The position numbers were made by a program, and so were the translations under genes. This document shows, in pieces, positions 55,211-64,000 of a stretch of 64,000 bases of DNA (position 1 is the stretch's first letter; each line of letters opens with the position of its first letter). Source of the DNA: Planococcus citri (taxonomy: Eukaryota; Arthropoda; Insecta; Hemiptera; Pseudococcidae); NCBI RefSeq assembly GCF_950023065.1, contig NC_088679.1, positions 77,376,001 to 77,440,000 on the forward strand, written 5' to 3'. The notes beneath the pieces are model-generated. The model had not been told where the DNA came from and searched no databases. It saw only the letters and a list, made by a program, of their open reading frames with translations.

Positions 55211-55540
55211 ATGGCGAACCGAGACCAACAGTTTACGTTACGTATACGACGACGACGTCAAGAAGCCACGATAATGATTACCTTTTCGTGCGGTATGGCT
55301 TACGCAAGAGAAACGATACCAATTCCAGTCTTCATTCGATGGACCAGGAATCTGCGAATCTTTCATGAACCAGAAATCTCACGTAATGGAGGATACTCCA
55401 TCGCGGTACAACGAAGCAACCGTAACAACGATACGGTGGCGATTGTGGTCAAAATAAACGGTCAAGAGCGACGCAATCACCGAGTAACACTATCGACGAT
55501 CCAGGAAATCTTCCAGGCGTTTGGCTTCGAAGGATTTTAG
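55211..55540 (+). CDS. small basic retroelement ORF, unknown function
   Basis: From ATG 55211 the ORF gives 109 residues (MANRDQQFTLRIRRRRQEA...); the frame is open 13 codons further up from a GTG. An Arg-rich stretch (LRIRRRRQE) is followed by alternating hydrophobic strands and a C-terminal helix (STIQEIFQAFGF). No known family was recognised. Its place after pol and before the RING ORF suggests an accessory protein from a spliced mRNA. A weak resemblance in pattern to the 60233 ORF (strand-rich core with an S..(I/V)...F..F end) is noted but unproven. Confidence 0.45.
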   Translation: MANRDQQFTLRIRRRRQEATIMITFSCGMAYARETIPIPVFIRWTRNLRIFHEPEISRNGGYSIAVQRSNRNNDTVAIVVKINGQERRNHRVTLSTIQEIFQAFGFEGF

Positions 55541-56888
55541 GTACGTGGAACAAAATTGCCAAAGACAAAATTCTAACTCAGAGTCACAGACTCAACATAC
55601 TGCGACACAGTCGCTACTTTCAAAATTTTTAGCTAAAAAAGCTCAACTTACGATTAAATAAGATTGACTAGAATTTATTGGACTAGAATTAAGTGTGTAA
55701 AAATTATTTCGAATAAAAATTCTCCACGACATTAAAATGACTAGACTTTTATTTAGGTAAAACTTAAAAATAAATAACAAGCCAAAAACAGGTAAATAAA
55801 TTTATTTCAACAAGAAGAAAACCGAATTTGAGAAATTCGCATCAAGACTACAAGTTCGATACGTAAGTACTAGGTACAAAATAGGTAAGTAATGCCTACG
55901 TAACTGAATAATTAAATTCAAATACTCAAAACTATTTTCGCGTAGCGAATACCTAAAAATGACTTTTCCAAAATTTTAAAACACATTCCGAACCAAAATT
56001 GAATTTTTAATATTGCGACAGGCATCACTTTTTGATTCGAAGTCAAAATTTTTCCAAAACCAACGAATAAACAGAAGTAGACAAGTTTACTTCGGAGAAT
56101 TCATCGAACACGATGAAAGCGACATTTGGCAACATAGCCAACACAAACCAATTCGATCGAGCTGATCGTATCAGCCGACTACATGACTAGATTTTTTAAC
56201 ATAAAACAACAAGTTTTTATTAAAATTACATAACAAAGAAAAAATATTCTTATACTAAAAGATGAACAGACTCATTAGGAACATTTCTATCGAAACAGAA
56301 TTTTGAAAAATTAATTAGCAACTGAAATATGACGTAAAATTAATCGAAATCGAGCATAGCTTGACACGTTTGCGTTTGGACAGCAGAAATTCTTGGAACT
56401 TATCGTAGTTACCACTACAAACACATCACTTACACGATCGGTTCGCAACCAGCCGCCCGACCGGCGCCGTTTTCGCCAACCGAACGCTATGAACATAGAT
56501 GAAGTAGGCAGGTGGGGGACTCAGATAAGCCAACACAACCGGCTGCATCGAGCGACACGCCGTACTTTACGAACATTATTGTTCTATTCTCCGTTCGGGT
56601 ATGTGCTTGCTCGTGTACTTTTGCGAATTTCTGCTTCTTTAAGTTGAAAGTTTCTTATAAAACGTGTCTCTTTTGACGTGTAATTGTGCGAATTACTTCG
56701 CGAACTGCTTTTTACGGTGATTTATCAAAAAATCCAAACATTTTTCGCGACTTTGTGCGAAAGGATTTCGGAATCCAAAGTGCGCTCGGTAGTGAGACGT
56801 GCGATTCAAGTCACGATCATTTTTGTGTAAAGTGCGATTTATTTCATACTCTTAAGCTCGAAAGCTTAACTTCTAATCGCGAGTGCGA
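55541..56888 (+). other. 1.3-kb stretch without a supported gene inside the LTR element
   Basis: Mostly AT-rich; the part from about 56430 is richer in CpG. Short ORFs at 56393-56647 and 56686-56949 show no motif and are not called. The stretch may hold an internal promoter or splice signals for the 3' ORFs. Confidence 0.4.
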
Positions 56889-57179
56889 ATGTCGGAAGGT
56901 GAGAAAGTATACGAATTGCCACCGATCGAAAAACGGCTCGCGGACATAGACCCACAGTGGAGAGTGTCGACGAATCCGAACGTTGACGAATCCGAAGTGC
57001 TAGCGACGCAAAATCGCGACTTTTGTGCATATCACACACAACGATTCGGACTTGCCACCAAACCTGGTGATTGGATCAGAGTAGCGAGAAAAATCGTGAA
57101 AGAGGCTAAACCTGGACCAGACGAGCCAACTTCAAGTACGAAAAGTACTAATAACGACAAAGACGGTGAGTGTAAATAA
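56889..57179 (+). CDS. small retroelement ORF with a splice donor at its end
   Basis: ATG at 56889 (MSEGEKVYELPPIEKRLADI) gives 96 residues to TAA if unspliced. A consensus donor GACG|GTGAGT at 57165/57166 and the acceptor TTGCTTCACAG at 57291 define a 126-bp intron. Splicing would continue in a different frame from the 876-codon ORF for about 34 codons to TGA at 57396-57398, giving an Arg/Lys-rich tail (RKMPPRN, GRPKGSRHRTRNK). Function is unknown; no domain was recognised. Confidence 0.45.
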   Translation: MSEGEKVYELPPIEKRLADIDPQWRVSTNPNVDESEVLATQNRDFCAYHTQRFGLATKPGDWIRVARKIVKEAKPGPDEPTSSTKSTNNDKDGECK

Positions 57180-57291
57180 TAACACATATTTATTCTGCTT
57201 TTTAATGCATGACTTTATTTACGTAAAATCGAAACATCCGTGAACAAGTGCCGAATTATCGCGTATTTTTTCGTTTCATTTTGCTTCACAG
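57166..57291 (+). other. candidate short intron / acceptor before the RING ORF
   Basis: GTGAGTGTAAATAATAA at the left and a pyrimidine-rich TTTCATTTTGCTTCACAG at the right are good splice sites. The acceptor AG ends at 57291, immediately before the ATG of the 876-codon ORF. The same acceptor could be used with a donor in the LTR leader. Confidence 0.5.
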
Positions 57292-59922
57292 ATGTCGGCG
57301 CTTCCAGCATTAACGTGCGAAAAATGCCACCTCGTAATCTTCAAACCGGCGATCACGGCAGACCTAAAGGAAGCCGCCACCGTACTCGCAACAAGTGATT
57401 GCAAACACGTATTCCACGCAGCATGCGTAAGAGACATGTGTACCGAGGCAAGCGCCAACGGACAACAAATGGTCCTCTGCCCACGTGATCAGTGTAACAT
57501 GACACTTTACGCCTCACAATTTCATTTAATGCAGACAACGCTACAAGCGCTAGACTTACGTGCGCTGGCAAACTCGACGGTGGAAATTGAAGCTCAATTC
57601 TGGCAGGATAGTCACGCCACTAGTGAGCAACAAATTGCGCAAACCCAAGCTTTAGTAGCGAAGCTACAGGCAGAACTTACGAGTACGAAAACTCAACTCG
57701 CTAAGACTAAAAGTCTTTACCAATTAGCTTTATCTAAAGCTAATGAGAGGCGATCACGATCAAGATCGACTACACCAGCGAGAAACGCTGACGACGCATC
57801 CGTTATTCTCAGCACAGCTGCGAACGTATTATCAGTTCAATCTGACAACACAAACCAACCTGGTACATCAACATCGTCACCAGCGTCCTACGCAGCTGCA
57901 GCCGCAATCCAACCGGACTTCGAAAATATTCAACGTCCGATACATGAATACAGACCACCGCTAAAAAGTACACAAGGTCAAAAATTGCCAACAGGCAATA
58001 TACAGAAGAGTTTTGCTTCAAACCCAGCGATAAGAGGCCGAGCTCCGAATCCTACGTACAATTCACAACAACAGATGTTACAACATCAAATGCCACCGCC
58101 ACGGCTACCAAGAGGAGTATCTCCCGGCAACATTCGAATGACGAAAGCAAATCAACAACGTGCCGCAGCAGCACAGCAGCAAATGGCACCAAATGCCAAC
58201 GTAAATCTGGCAGCAGCCAGACCTGACCAGGTACCTCCTCACGTCTCGGTGATGGACCAGGTACCACAATACGACGATCAAGGCAAATTGATACCACCTG
58301 CGCTACACGTGCCTACAACTGAGAAACGTAGCATTTACCGCACACAACAGACAAAAAGTCGAAGCAAACTAGAACGTGATCGAAAAGGACCTTTCGCACA
58401 GACGAAACGAGAACACGATCGATTCTTTAGACGATATGCGATAAAAGCAACGACGTTATATCCATTCTTTCCACTGCAATTTTACCCGTGTCGATACACA
58501 CTCCTCGCGACGTTCCACAACCAAGCCGCGAACGGCGTATACACTGCAGTTGCAGCTCAAGACGTCCTAATGATGGGAGATGGATATATTTGGGGAATGA
58601 TCCAATATATGCTTCGACTTCGACAAAATATGCTACAAGCATTACACCCAGGACTCTACCGACGTGATTTGAGCATTGTCGACCTGATCGACTGCCTAAC
58701 TAAGTTAAAAAACTTACCACCTCGAGTCATGTACTCAATTGGAAACTGGGACATGTTCAATGGCATGTCACCGACGACTTTCCGCGAACATTATGCGGAA
58801 CTATTAAGACTAATGCGAAAGTATAAGGTTAGAGAAATCTACCTTATGCCACTAATGTATTTTCCCGACCAGAATGAACAGCTGGTAGCAGCTTATACGA
58901 AAGTTTTCACGGATTCCTGGTCGAGAACCTACAACGGTATCGTAGAGATAATGGGACCTGAAAACTTTTTCGGCAACATGCGACCAAATATGGACGACTT
59001 TGGACCCTGGTTTGAACCAGAGGTCTATCACGATTACGTATTCGCAATCCGCGACGATCTTATCATGCCGCCGAAAGATCCGAAAGAGCGAGAACGTGAA
59101 GAGAACGAAGGAGAAGAAGACGCCTTCCAATATTACGACGATGATACTTCTTCGGAATACTCGCAATCGTCTCAACATTTCGTTCAACAGGACGATGAAT
59201 TTCCGGAAAAACAAGCCGAATTACAATTCGAAAGTCCAGGAACGGATTACATACCGATTGGTCAGCAACAAGCTGGAGCTAACGACAATATACTCGTAAA
59301 CGCTGGACTTAGTCAAGCTAACTTGGAGCAGTTCAACGCTCAACAAGCGCAACAAGCGCAACAACACGTTGCAATGGAAGGTATCGAAACCACACCGGAA
59401 ACGGTACAAAAGATGGTTGATGTACCTGGAGGACAACAAATGATGAACATTTCGACTACCAGATTCAATCAAGCTTGCGACGAATTGAATCAAACTATTC
59501 AGCAACATGCTCCTGAAAATAAACAAATGCAACCATTTGGAAACAATCAAGTTGCAAAACACCAAGGGCTACCCCCAGCGATCGATAAACCAGCTTTTAC
59601 CATTTTGCGAGATGGAAAAACTGAGTACACTGGACACAGCCCAAATACACCTGAAAAAATGGAAGAAGGAGTGGAAACGACTGTTCTACCAGGAACGGTT
59701 CCATTTTCAGAATACCCTTCAACGTCAAACCCTGGTACGCCACAGGCGCCGATAAACACGACGCAAGGATCCACAGGACCATCGCCGAATAAGTCGCAAA
59801 ATGCAGCAAACTTCCTTACTAGTACACCGAAACCTCAACGCCAACAAGGCGAAGCGAATAGCAACAAAGATAGCGCAAACGCTACAATCAACCACGAAGA
59901 TGCTGACATGCCAGAGAGCTAA
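57292..59922 (+). CDS. RING-H2-like, coiled-coil, SGNH-like protein at the env position
   Basis: 876 residues from ATG 57292. Residues 9-68 carry C9-x2-C12...C37-x-H39-x2-H42-x2-C45...C63-P-x3-C68, a RING-H2 pattern except that the last pair is spaced four rather than two residues. About 100-155 is a likely coiled coil (QALVAKLQAELTSTKTQLAK), followed by an RS-rich patch (RRSRSRSTTP) and a disordered Gln/Pro region. About 420-600 is an SGNH-hydrolase-like domain: GDG at 429-431, IGNWDMFN at 483-490, IYLMP ending at 520, and a DFGPWFEPEVY end block. It parallels the Pol N-terminus in order and spacing and lacks the Ser nucleophile. The rest is acidic and Gln-rich. There is no signal peptide or membrane anchor, so it is not an envelope. 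A role as E3-like or assembly factor is inference. Confidence 0.75.
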   Translation: MSALPALTCEKCHLVIFKPAITADLKEAATVLATSDCKHVFHAACVRDMCTEASANGQQMVLCPRDQCNMTLYASQFHLMQTTLQALDLRALANSTVEIEAQFWQDSHATSEQQIAQTQALVAKLQAELTSTKTQLAKTKSLYQLALSKANERRSRSRSTTPARNADDASVILSTAANVLSVQSDNTNQPGTSTSSPASYAAAAAIQPDFENIQRPIHEYRPPLKSTQGQKLPTGNIQKSFASNPAIRGRAPNPTYNSQQQMLQHQMPPPRLPRGVSPGNIRMTKANQQRAAAAQQQMAPNANVNLAAARPDQVPPHVSVMDQVPQYDDQGKLIPPALHVPTTEKRSIYRTQQTKSRSKLERDRKGPFAQTKREHDRFFRRYAIKATTLYPFFPLQFYPCRYTLLATFHNQAANGVYTAVAAQDVLMMGDGYIWGMIQYMLRLRQNMLQALHPGLYRRDLSIVDLIDCLTKLKNLPPRVMYSIGNWDMFNGMSPTTFREHYAELLRLMRKYKVREIYLMPLMYFPDQNEQLVAAYTKVFTDSWSRTYNGIVEIMGPENFFGNMRPNMDDFGPWFEPEVYHDYVFAIRDDLIMPPKDPKEREREENEGEEDAFQYYDDDTSSEYSQSSQHFVQQDDEFPEKQAELQFESPGTDYIPIGQQQAGANDNILVNAGLSQANLEQFNAQQAQQAQQHVAMEGIETTPETVQKMVDVPGGQQMMNISTTRFNQACDELNQTIQQHAPENKQMQPFGNNQVAKHQGLPPAIDKPAFTILRDGKTEYTGHSPNTPEKMEEGVETTVLPGTVPFSEYPSTSNPGTPQAPINTTQGSTGPSPNKSQNAANFLTSTPKPQRQQGEANSNKDSANATINHEDADMPES

Positions 59923-60232
59923 TACGATACAATCGTAAACACGACTTAGACACAGTCTAATACATAAAATCTGGTGAAAAATAACAACTACGTACGACTC
60001 AGAAAAGATAGAAATTTTGGCCATTTTTGAAATAATAATTTCAACTTCCAAATTGTAGGTACCTATCCGAATAAAAGTAGGTACTGATAAATTCAAAAAA
60101 GGTTTGAACCTAGGGACCAATTTCACCAGAATTTGCATTAAAAAATATTCCACTCGAAGTCTTATTTATTTTTTATAGTTTGAACTTTGTTTATTTTCCA
60201 AAATCGAGTGGACTAACGTAAAATTGCAAAAA
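59923..60232 (+). other. spacer after the RING ORF
   Basis: AT-rich; no coding or structural signal recognised apart from possible 3' UTR function. Confidence 0.4.
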
Positions 60233-60592
60233 ATGAGTCGAAATTACTTTTTAACCTTATCGCGCAGCGATATCAAATTGACATTTTATAAAAATTACCC
60301 ACAGGGTACCTTATTAATCAACTTTCTCAACAGCAATCGTCGAAGTATCATCGTAGTCGCCACTGACTTGGCATCATCGCAACCAAGGCGAGGTAACATA
60401 CCGCCAACGTTTTATTCAACGTCGTTATCTGTATTCGAAGAAGTCAACTTTAACATCCGACGATTATCATCAGTATTTTGGTTCGATAATTCGATTATTA
60501 ATCCGCTACGTTGCATTTTTCGATTGATATATTATTGTGCTGATTGTTACAATTTGATTACATGTAAGTTTATTCGGTCACAGACTGATTAA
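60233..60592 (+). CDS. small retroelement ORF, unknown function
   Basis: From ATG 60233 (MSRNYFLTLSRSDIKLTF) the ORF gives 119 residues, with a strand-rich core (LLINFLNSNRRSIIVVATDL) and a hydrophobic, Cys-containing end (CIFRLIYYCADCYNLITC). No family recognised. It may be real, since it lies in the same 3' block as the other ORFs, but it could also be a chance frame. Confidence 0.35.
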   Translation: MSRNYFLTLSRSDIKLTFYKNYPQGTLLINFLNSNRRSIIVVATDLASSQPRRGNIPPTFYSTSLSVFEEVNFNIRRLSSVFWFDNSIINPLRCIFRLIYYCADCYNLITCKFIRSQTD

Positions 60593-61284
60593 TTTTTATT
60601 TATCTATAATTTTGTTTTCAAAAGGACTAATTAGATTTAGTTTTATTTTGTAAGATTTGACAATTTGTTTTACGATGCGTAAATTTTGGACAGTTGTTTT
60701 TTATTTTTTAAGTTATGTATTTTTGACGCATCGAACAGTCCTATTATATTTTGTAAACCTTTTTGTAATTTTTAGAAGTTCTAAGTTTTTGTAATTTTTC
60801 ATACTCGACGTACGACGCGACTTACTGCCACAGGCAGACGACACGTACCTCCTACGTTGGTTCACAGTAACCAAACATTCGGTTCGCTAGTCTAATTTTT
60901 GTCTCGTCTATCCATTTTGATTCGGGAGTTTGAAAAAATTAGTAGAATAGGGAAAAAGTCTTTATTTTTGTATTCTGTCGCTAGATAGTACATACTTACC
61001 CGATGTTTTCAACTTCGTGTATTCTGTCCTTATTCGTTGCTCGTATCTTCGGATGCGATAGCGGGTGGTGCAGGGTCGCGAAGGGGAGCTTCGGGGGTAT
61101 TGCTACGTGCACAGTGGGCTAAAATTGGATTTTCTCTGCCTCGAATTTCCCGCAGTGGAACACCACGAGGGGCAGAGACTGCTCCCACAGGGACCAGCCT
61201 TACAGCTTCGACATATCTTTCTCTCTCTGATCCGTGCTTTCCACGACTGGTTATACTCATTGAGTAAAGCCACGAAGGGGCATA
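60593..61284 (+). other. 3' non-coding region of the LTR element
   Basis: AT-rich up to about 61020, then a GC-richer block (61030-61260) open on both strands without a motif. A short purine run GAAGGGG (61274-61280), 4 bp before the 3' LTR, is the only candidate polypurine tract and is weak. Confidence 0.45.
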
Positions 61285-61753
61285 TGATAGAGGGGAGATA
61301 TGCCGGACCTGTAAGGGTTATATAGGATTAAGTATATGTGTTGGTAACACTGATCACGCGTCGCGACACAGGGCTACAAGCCCACGGAGCGGCGCTGCGG
61401 CCGATTGTTATATTGTTGAGGTACGTAGTGATCGGACGTGTCGACGCGATATAATCTCGGTGGTGTATTATAGCCATAATTGGCAAGAAAGCGTATTATA
61501 TTAGTTTTAATTGTGTTTAATTATAAGTAATTAGTGTTAAGTGTAAAGTATCGTGTTGATACTAAAAACCTTCTTAAAAGGTATTTAATTGTGTTTATTC
61601 TTTTACATCTAATACAAAGTGTCTTACACGTGACTACATTTTACTTATTGTGTGATATAATTGGTATAGCCTTTGGCCGGGGTAAGTAATATTCTCAGAG
61701 TATTCAGCTTATGCAAGTATCACCAAGTGGTACTTAATATCATTATATTTACA
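61285..61753 (+). repeat. 3' LTR
   Basis: A 469-bp direct repeat of 44655-45123 with one base difference noted. It is followed by the ACTT target duplication at 61754-61757. Confidence 0.95.
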
Positions 61754-64000
61754 ACTTTGCAGACAAAAGTGCATGTATTTCAGCATACGTTTCATTAGGG
61801 AATTTATGCATAGGTATGAATGCATGCGTAATTGCAGTATTTTTCTTGTGCTTCTATGCACTATATATCAGCATATGCGCTTTCTTATCAAATACTCACG
61901 CAATTATGCATGCATTATGTATTATCATTTTCTACTGTTCATATCTCATGCATTTAGCTCTGCGTTTTGGAGGAGGTTTTCTCTACATACGAGGGTCGTA
62001 CAAAAAATAAGGTAACATCGCTTGTGGTGCTACGGCAACATATTCGTAATCCTTGTTCTTTTTACTGTAAGATAGGCCTATACGTAACTAGTTCTGCACG
62101 CCGAAGAGCTCTTTGTCGGCGGCGCACCTACAAACAATTCAATTTTCAGCCGTGGCCTATTTCCTAAAAATTTGTAGGCAGCGGCGGCGCCCTTGGTGTG
62201 ACAGAAAAATTATTGAATATAAAAATTACCAATTTTTTTCTTGTACTTTGAAGTAAAAATCCTAACTTAAAATTTTTACTTTTTTCTTGGACTCTCGGAA
62301 GATCAAAAAAAAAATTTATGACCATGAATAACTATGAAAATTTGAAACATGGTATTAAAACTTTGAAAGCAGAATAGAATACCAAAATTCTCAAAAATAA
62401 ATTTTTGCTCTCATTTCAACTGATGATTTCCTTTCTATATTAATTTTGTATGCATTTTTGTGCTATTAAGAGTACAGGGAGAAACGAAAAATTTTTCAAC
62501 TGATTTTTTCCAAAATTTTGCTCAACTTTTTACTGAAATAAACGATGAAATAACAATTTTGCGAATTTACATACTCGTAATTCGCAATAAGGCTTATAAA
62601 AAATTGTTTTTTTTGAATTTTATGGAAGTTTCAAAAATAGATTTTTTTGGTTTAGAAAACAGATAAAAATCGACTCGAGCAAAGCGAGAGCAAAAGCTTT
62701 TAAAAATTTTTATTTCTAGGGGTAAAAAAACGATGTTTTTCAGAAAATTGAAAAAACATGTACAGGGGGTGAAATGAGAATTCTGAGAGAATTAACTATT
62801 AATGAGAATATGGTGAGTTTGAACTCCTTCAGCACAGATATTGCGTCAGATTTTATTTTACACTTACTCAGCCCCTCCAGAGCCACGGTCCCTTCTTCAA
62901 CTTCCACAATCTTTGATATGGAACTACATTTACAATACTGATACATCTACGTCACTATGTGCAACAAAATCATTAGGTACCTATATGAGTGACTTGTAAT
63001 CTCGAACCAGTGGTGCATAGTGTTTTTTTCATGTTTTGTCCACCAAAAAAAAAAATGTATTGTTCTCCCAGTAACTATTCGTATACCTGATTGATGCCTA
63101 TATCTAACAACTGATACATTTAGAAAATGTTCTCCTAGTACACACACACTCACACTATACACAAACTGGATACATGATTGCTCGATTCTCATTTCTCACT
63201 GCACAAGAACTGGTTTCCGTTTTACTTTTACCCTTCAACCCTCTACACGTCTTTGATTTCGATCCTGCAGATAATGTAAATCTGTATAACAGTTTAACAC
63301 AATATTCACCCACATGACTGCATCGTAGGGTATTTCCTATGTCTGGAAGCTCAGCTGATTGAGAGTCTACCTAGTCATCCAGAGTCCCAAGCACCCGGAG
63401 AAATCATTATTTTCGTATGCATTATACTTAGCGTTAATTTTATTATCTTGCTCTTAGAGGTAAGATTTGTTTCAGGGTGGTTATTATTCATGCTTGTGGG
63501 AAATTTGTTGAATTTTTTTGGCTCCCACTACCAAAGTAATGTTGATAGGTAGTTGAGTTTTATGAAAAACAGCGAGTGGAGCCTGAGATCCCCTCCTCAG
63601 TTGATTAAAAAATGATGAAAAATAAAAGGTTAAAACTTTTTTTACAGGAATTCCCGATTCCACAGTCAAATGTTTACAAATAACTTCCGATGCCGCCAGT
63701 ATGAAGTCTCCAATGTTACAATGAAACAAAAGACAAAAATTCAATTTTCCAAAAATTTTATATCAAATCAAACACAGAAAAAGAGTAATTTTTGTTTCTA
63801 ACAAGGGAACTACCCAAGGTGTGACAAACAGGCGGATAGAGCATCAAAAAGTATATCATGAGTCAAAATTTTAGCTGCAGAAATTGACAAGGTGAAAAGT
63901 TATGGGATTTTGAATATCAAAAAATCACAAAAATACACTGAAAAAAATATAAAAATTGGAAAAAAATTTGGCACCCTGTTCGCTTTAGCAGCTAATTTTT
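61754..64000. other. gene-free sequence right of the retrotransposon
   Basis: 61758-61980 continues the pre-insertion sequence rich in TGCAT/ATGCGT words. Another CGAGCAAAGCGAG motif occurs at about 62671-62698. The rest is AT-rich, with no supported exon or RNA gene on either strand. Confidence 0.4.
61984..62012 (+). repeat. mariner-like terminal sequence, single end
   Basis: TACGAGGGTCGTACAAAAAA resembles the terminal inverted repeats of several insect mariner elements (CGAGGGTCGTTCAAAAAGTA type), preceded by TA. No partner end or transposase was found within the window, so it may be a truncated copy. Confidence 0.35.

Larger units (their letters stand above)
44655..61753 (+). mobile_element. 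17.1-kb Ty3/Gypsy-type LTR retrotransposon, structurally intact and recent
   Basis: Two 469-bp direct LTRs (TG...CA ends) enclose 16.2 kb. ACTT is duplicated on both sides (44651-44654 and 61754-61757). By eye the LTRs differ at one base only, so insertion was recent. Order: LTR, primer-binding site, leader, gag (45638-47830), frameshift signal, pol (to 54789), small ORF (55211-55540), small ORF (56889-57179), 876-codon ORF (57292-59922), small ORF (60233-60592), short purine tract, LTR. The Ty3/Gypsy assignment rests on the protease-RT-RNase H-integrase order and the GPY module. No env-like glycoprotein with signal peptide and membrane anchor was found. Its size is about three times that of a typical Gypsy element, because of pol insertions, a long pol tail and the 3' ORFs. 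Confidence 0.93.

Noticed and set aside
57292..59922. Envelope glycoprotein
   Set aside because: The position fits, but there is no signal peptide, cleavage site or membrane anchor; the visible features are a RING-like finger, a coiled coil and an SGNH-like domain.
1..64000. CRISPR array, bacterial operons or rRNA
   Set aside because: Introns, SINE/LINE tails and LTR elements show eukaryotic DNA; the regular repeats present are microsatellites or transposon units without spacers.

Overview
This is eukaryotic, intron-containing, AT-rich DNA dominated by mobile elements. It is very probably from an insect. A mealybug or related scale insect would fit, because the window carries an intronless, bacterial-type AAA-ATPase/PD-(D/E)XK gene of the kind reported as horizontally acquired in mealybugs, plus abundant TAGG/TACC simple repeats. 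The species assignment is inference. Only three host-type genes could be supported; most small ORFs are shadows or lie in palindromic repeats.

Layout. 1-6389: gene-free, with old transposon copies and a degenerate AGTTTC-type tandem repeat. 6390-8372 (minus): intronless AAA-ATPase-like/nuclease gene with a signal peptide. 9698-13544: a 3.8-kb terminal-inverted-repeat element with other elements nested in it. 13944-16643 and 17535-19370: two large fold-back (palindromic) elements, the second with a 242-bp MITE inserted in one arm. 20798-31890 (minus): a neprilysin-family (M13) metallopeptidase gene. Seventeen exons can be followed in phase, and their introns are swollen by fold-back elements, including a nested Spy-like insertion at 22795-24124 and a CACTG-ended element at 28754-30676. 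31891-40103: gene-poor, with LINE and simple-repeat fragments. 40104-41939 (plus): intronless 611-codon ORF of unknown function whose C-terminus runs into a LINE tail. 44655-61753: a 17.1-kb LTR retrotransposon. 61754-64000: gene-free.

The centrepiece is the LTR element. It has 469-bp LTRs with one difference found by eye, a 4-bp ACTT target duplication, a gag ORF, and a pol ORF in the -1 frame behind a GGGAAAC slippery heptamer and a predicted pseudoknot. Pol is about 2,320 codons and has a very unusual order: an SGNH-hydrolase-like domain lacking the catalytic Ser, then protease, reverse transcriptase, an RNase H that has lost its catalytic acids, integrase zinc finger and DDE core, a second and intact RNase H, the integrase GPY module, and a charged tail. 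The second RNase H therefore sits inside the integrase. Downstream, where an env would be expected, lie three small ORFs and an 876-codon ORF with a RING-H2-like finger, coiled coil and a second degenerate SGNH-like domain. Candidate splice sites in the LTR and directly before the 876-codon ORF suggest subgenomic mRNAs.

Limits: exon borders, domain calls and repeat ends were read by eye, no database was searched, and coordinates may be off by a few bases in the diffuse repeats.
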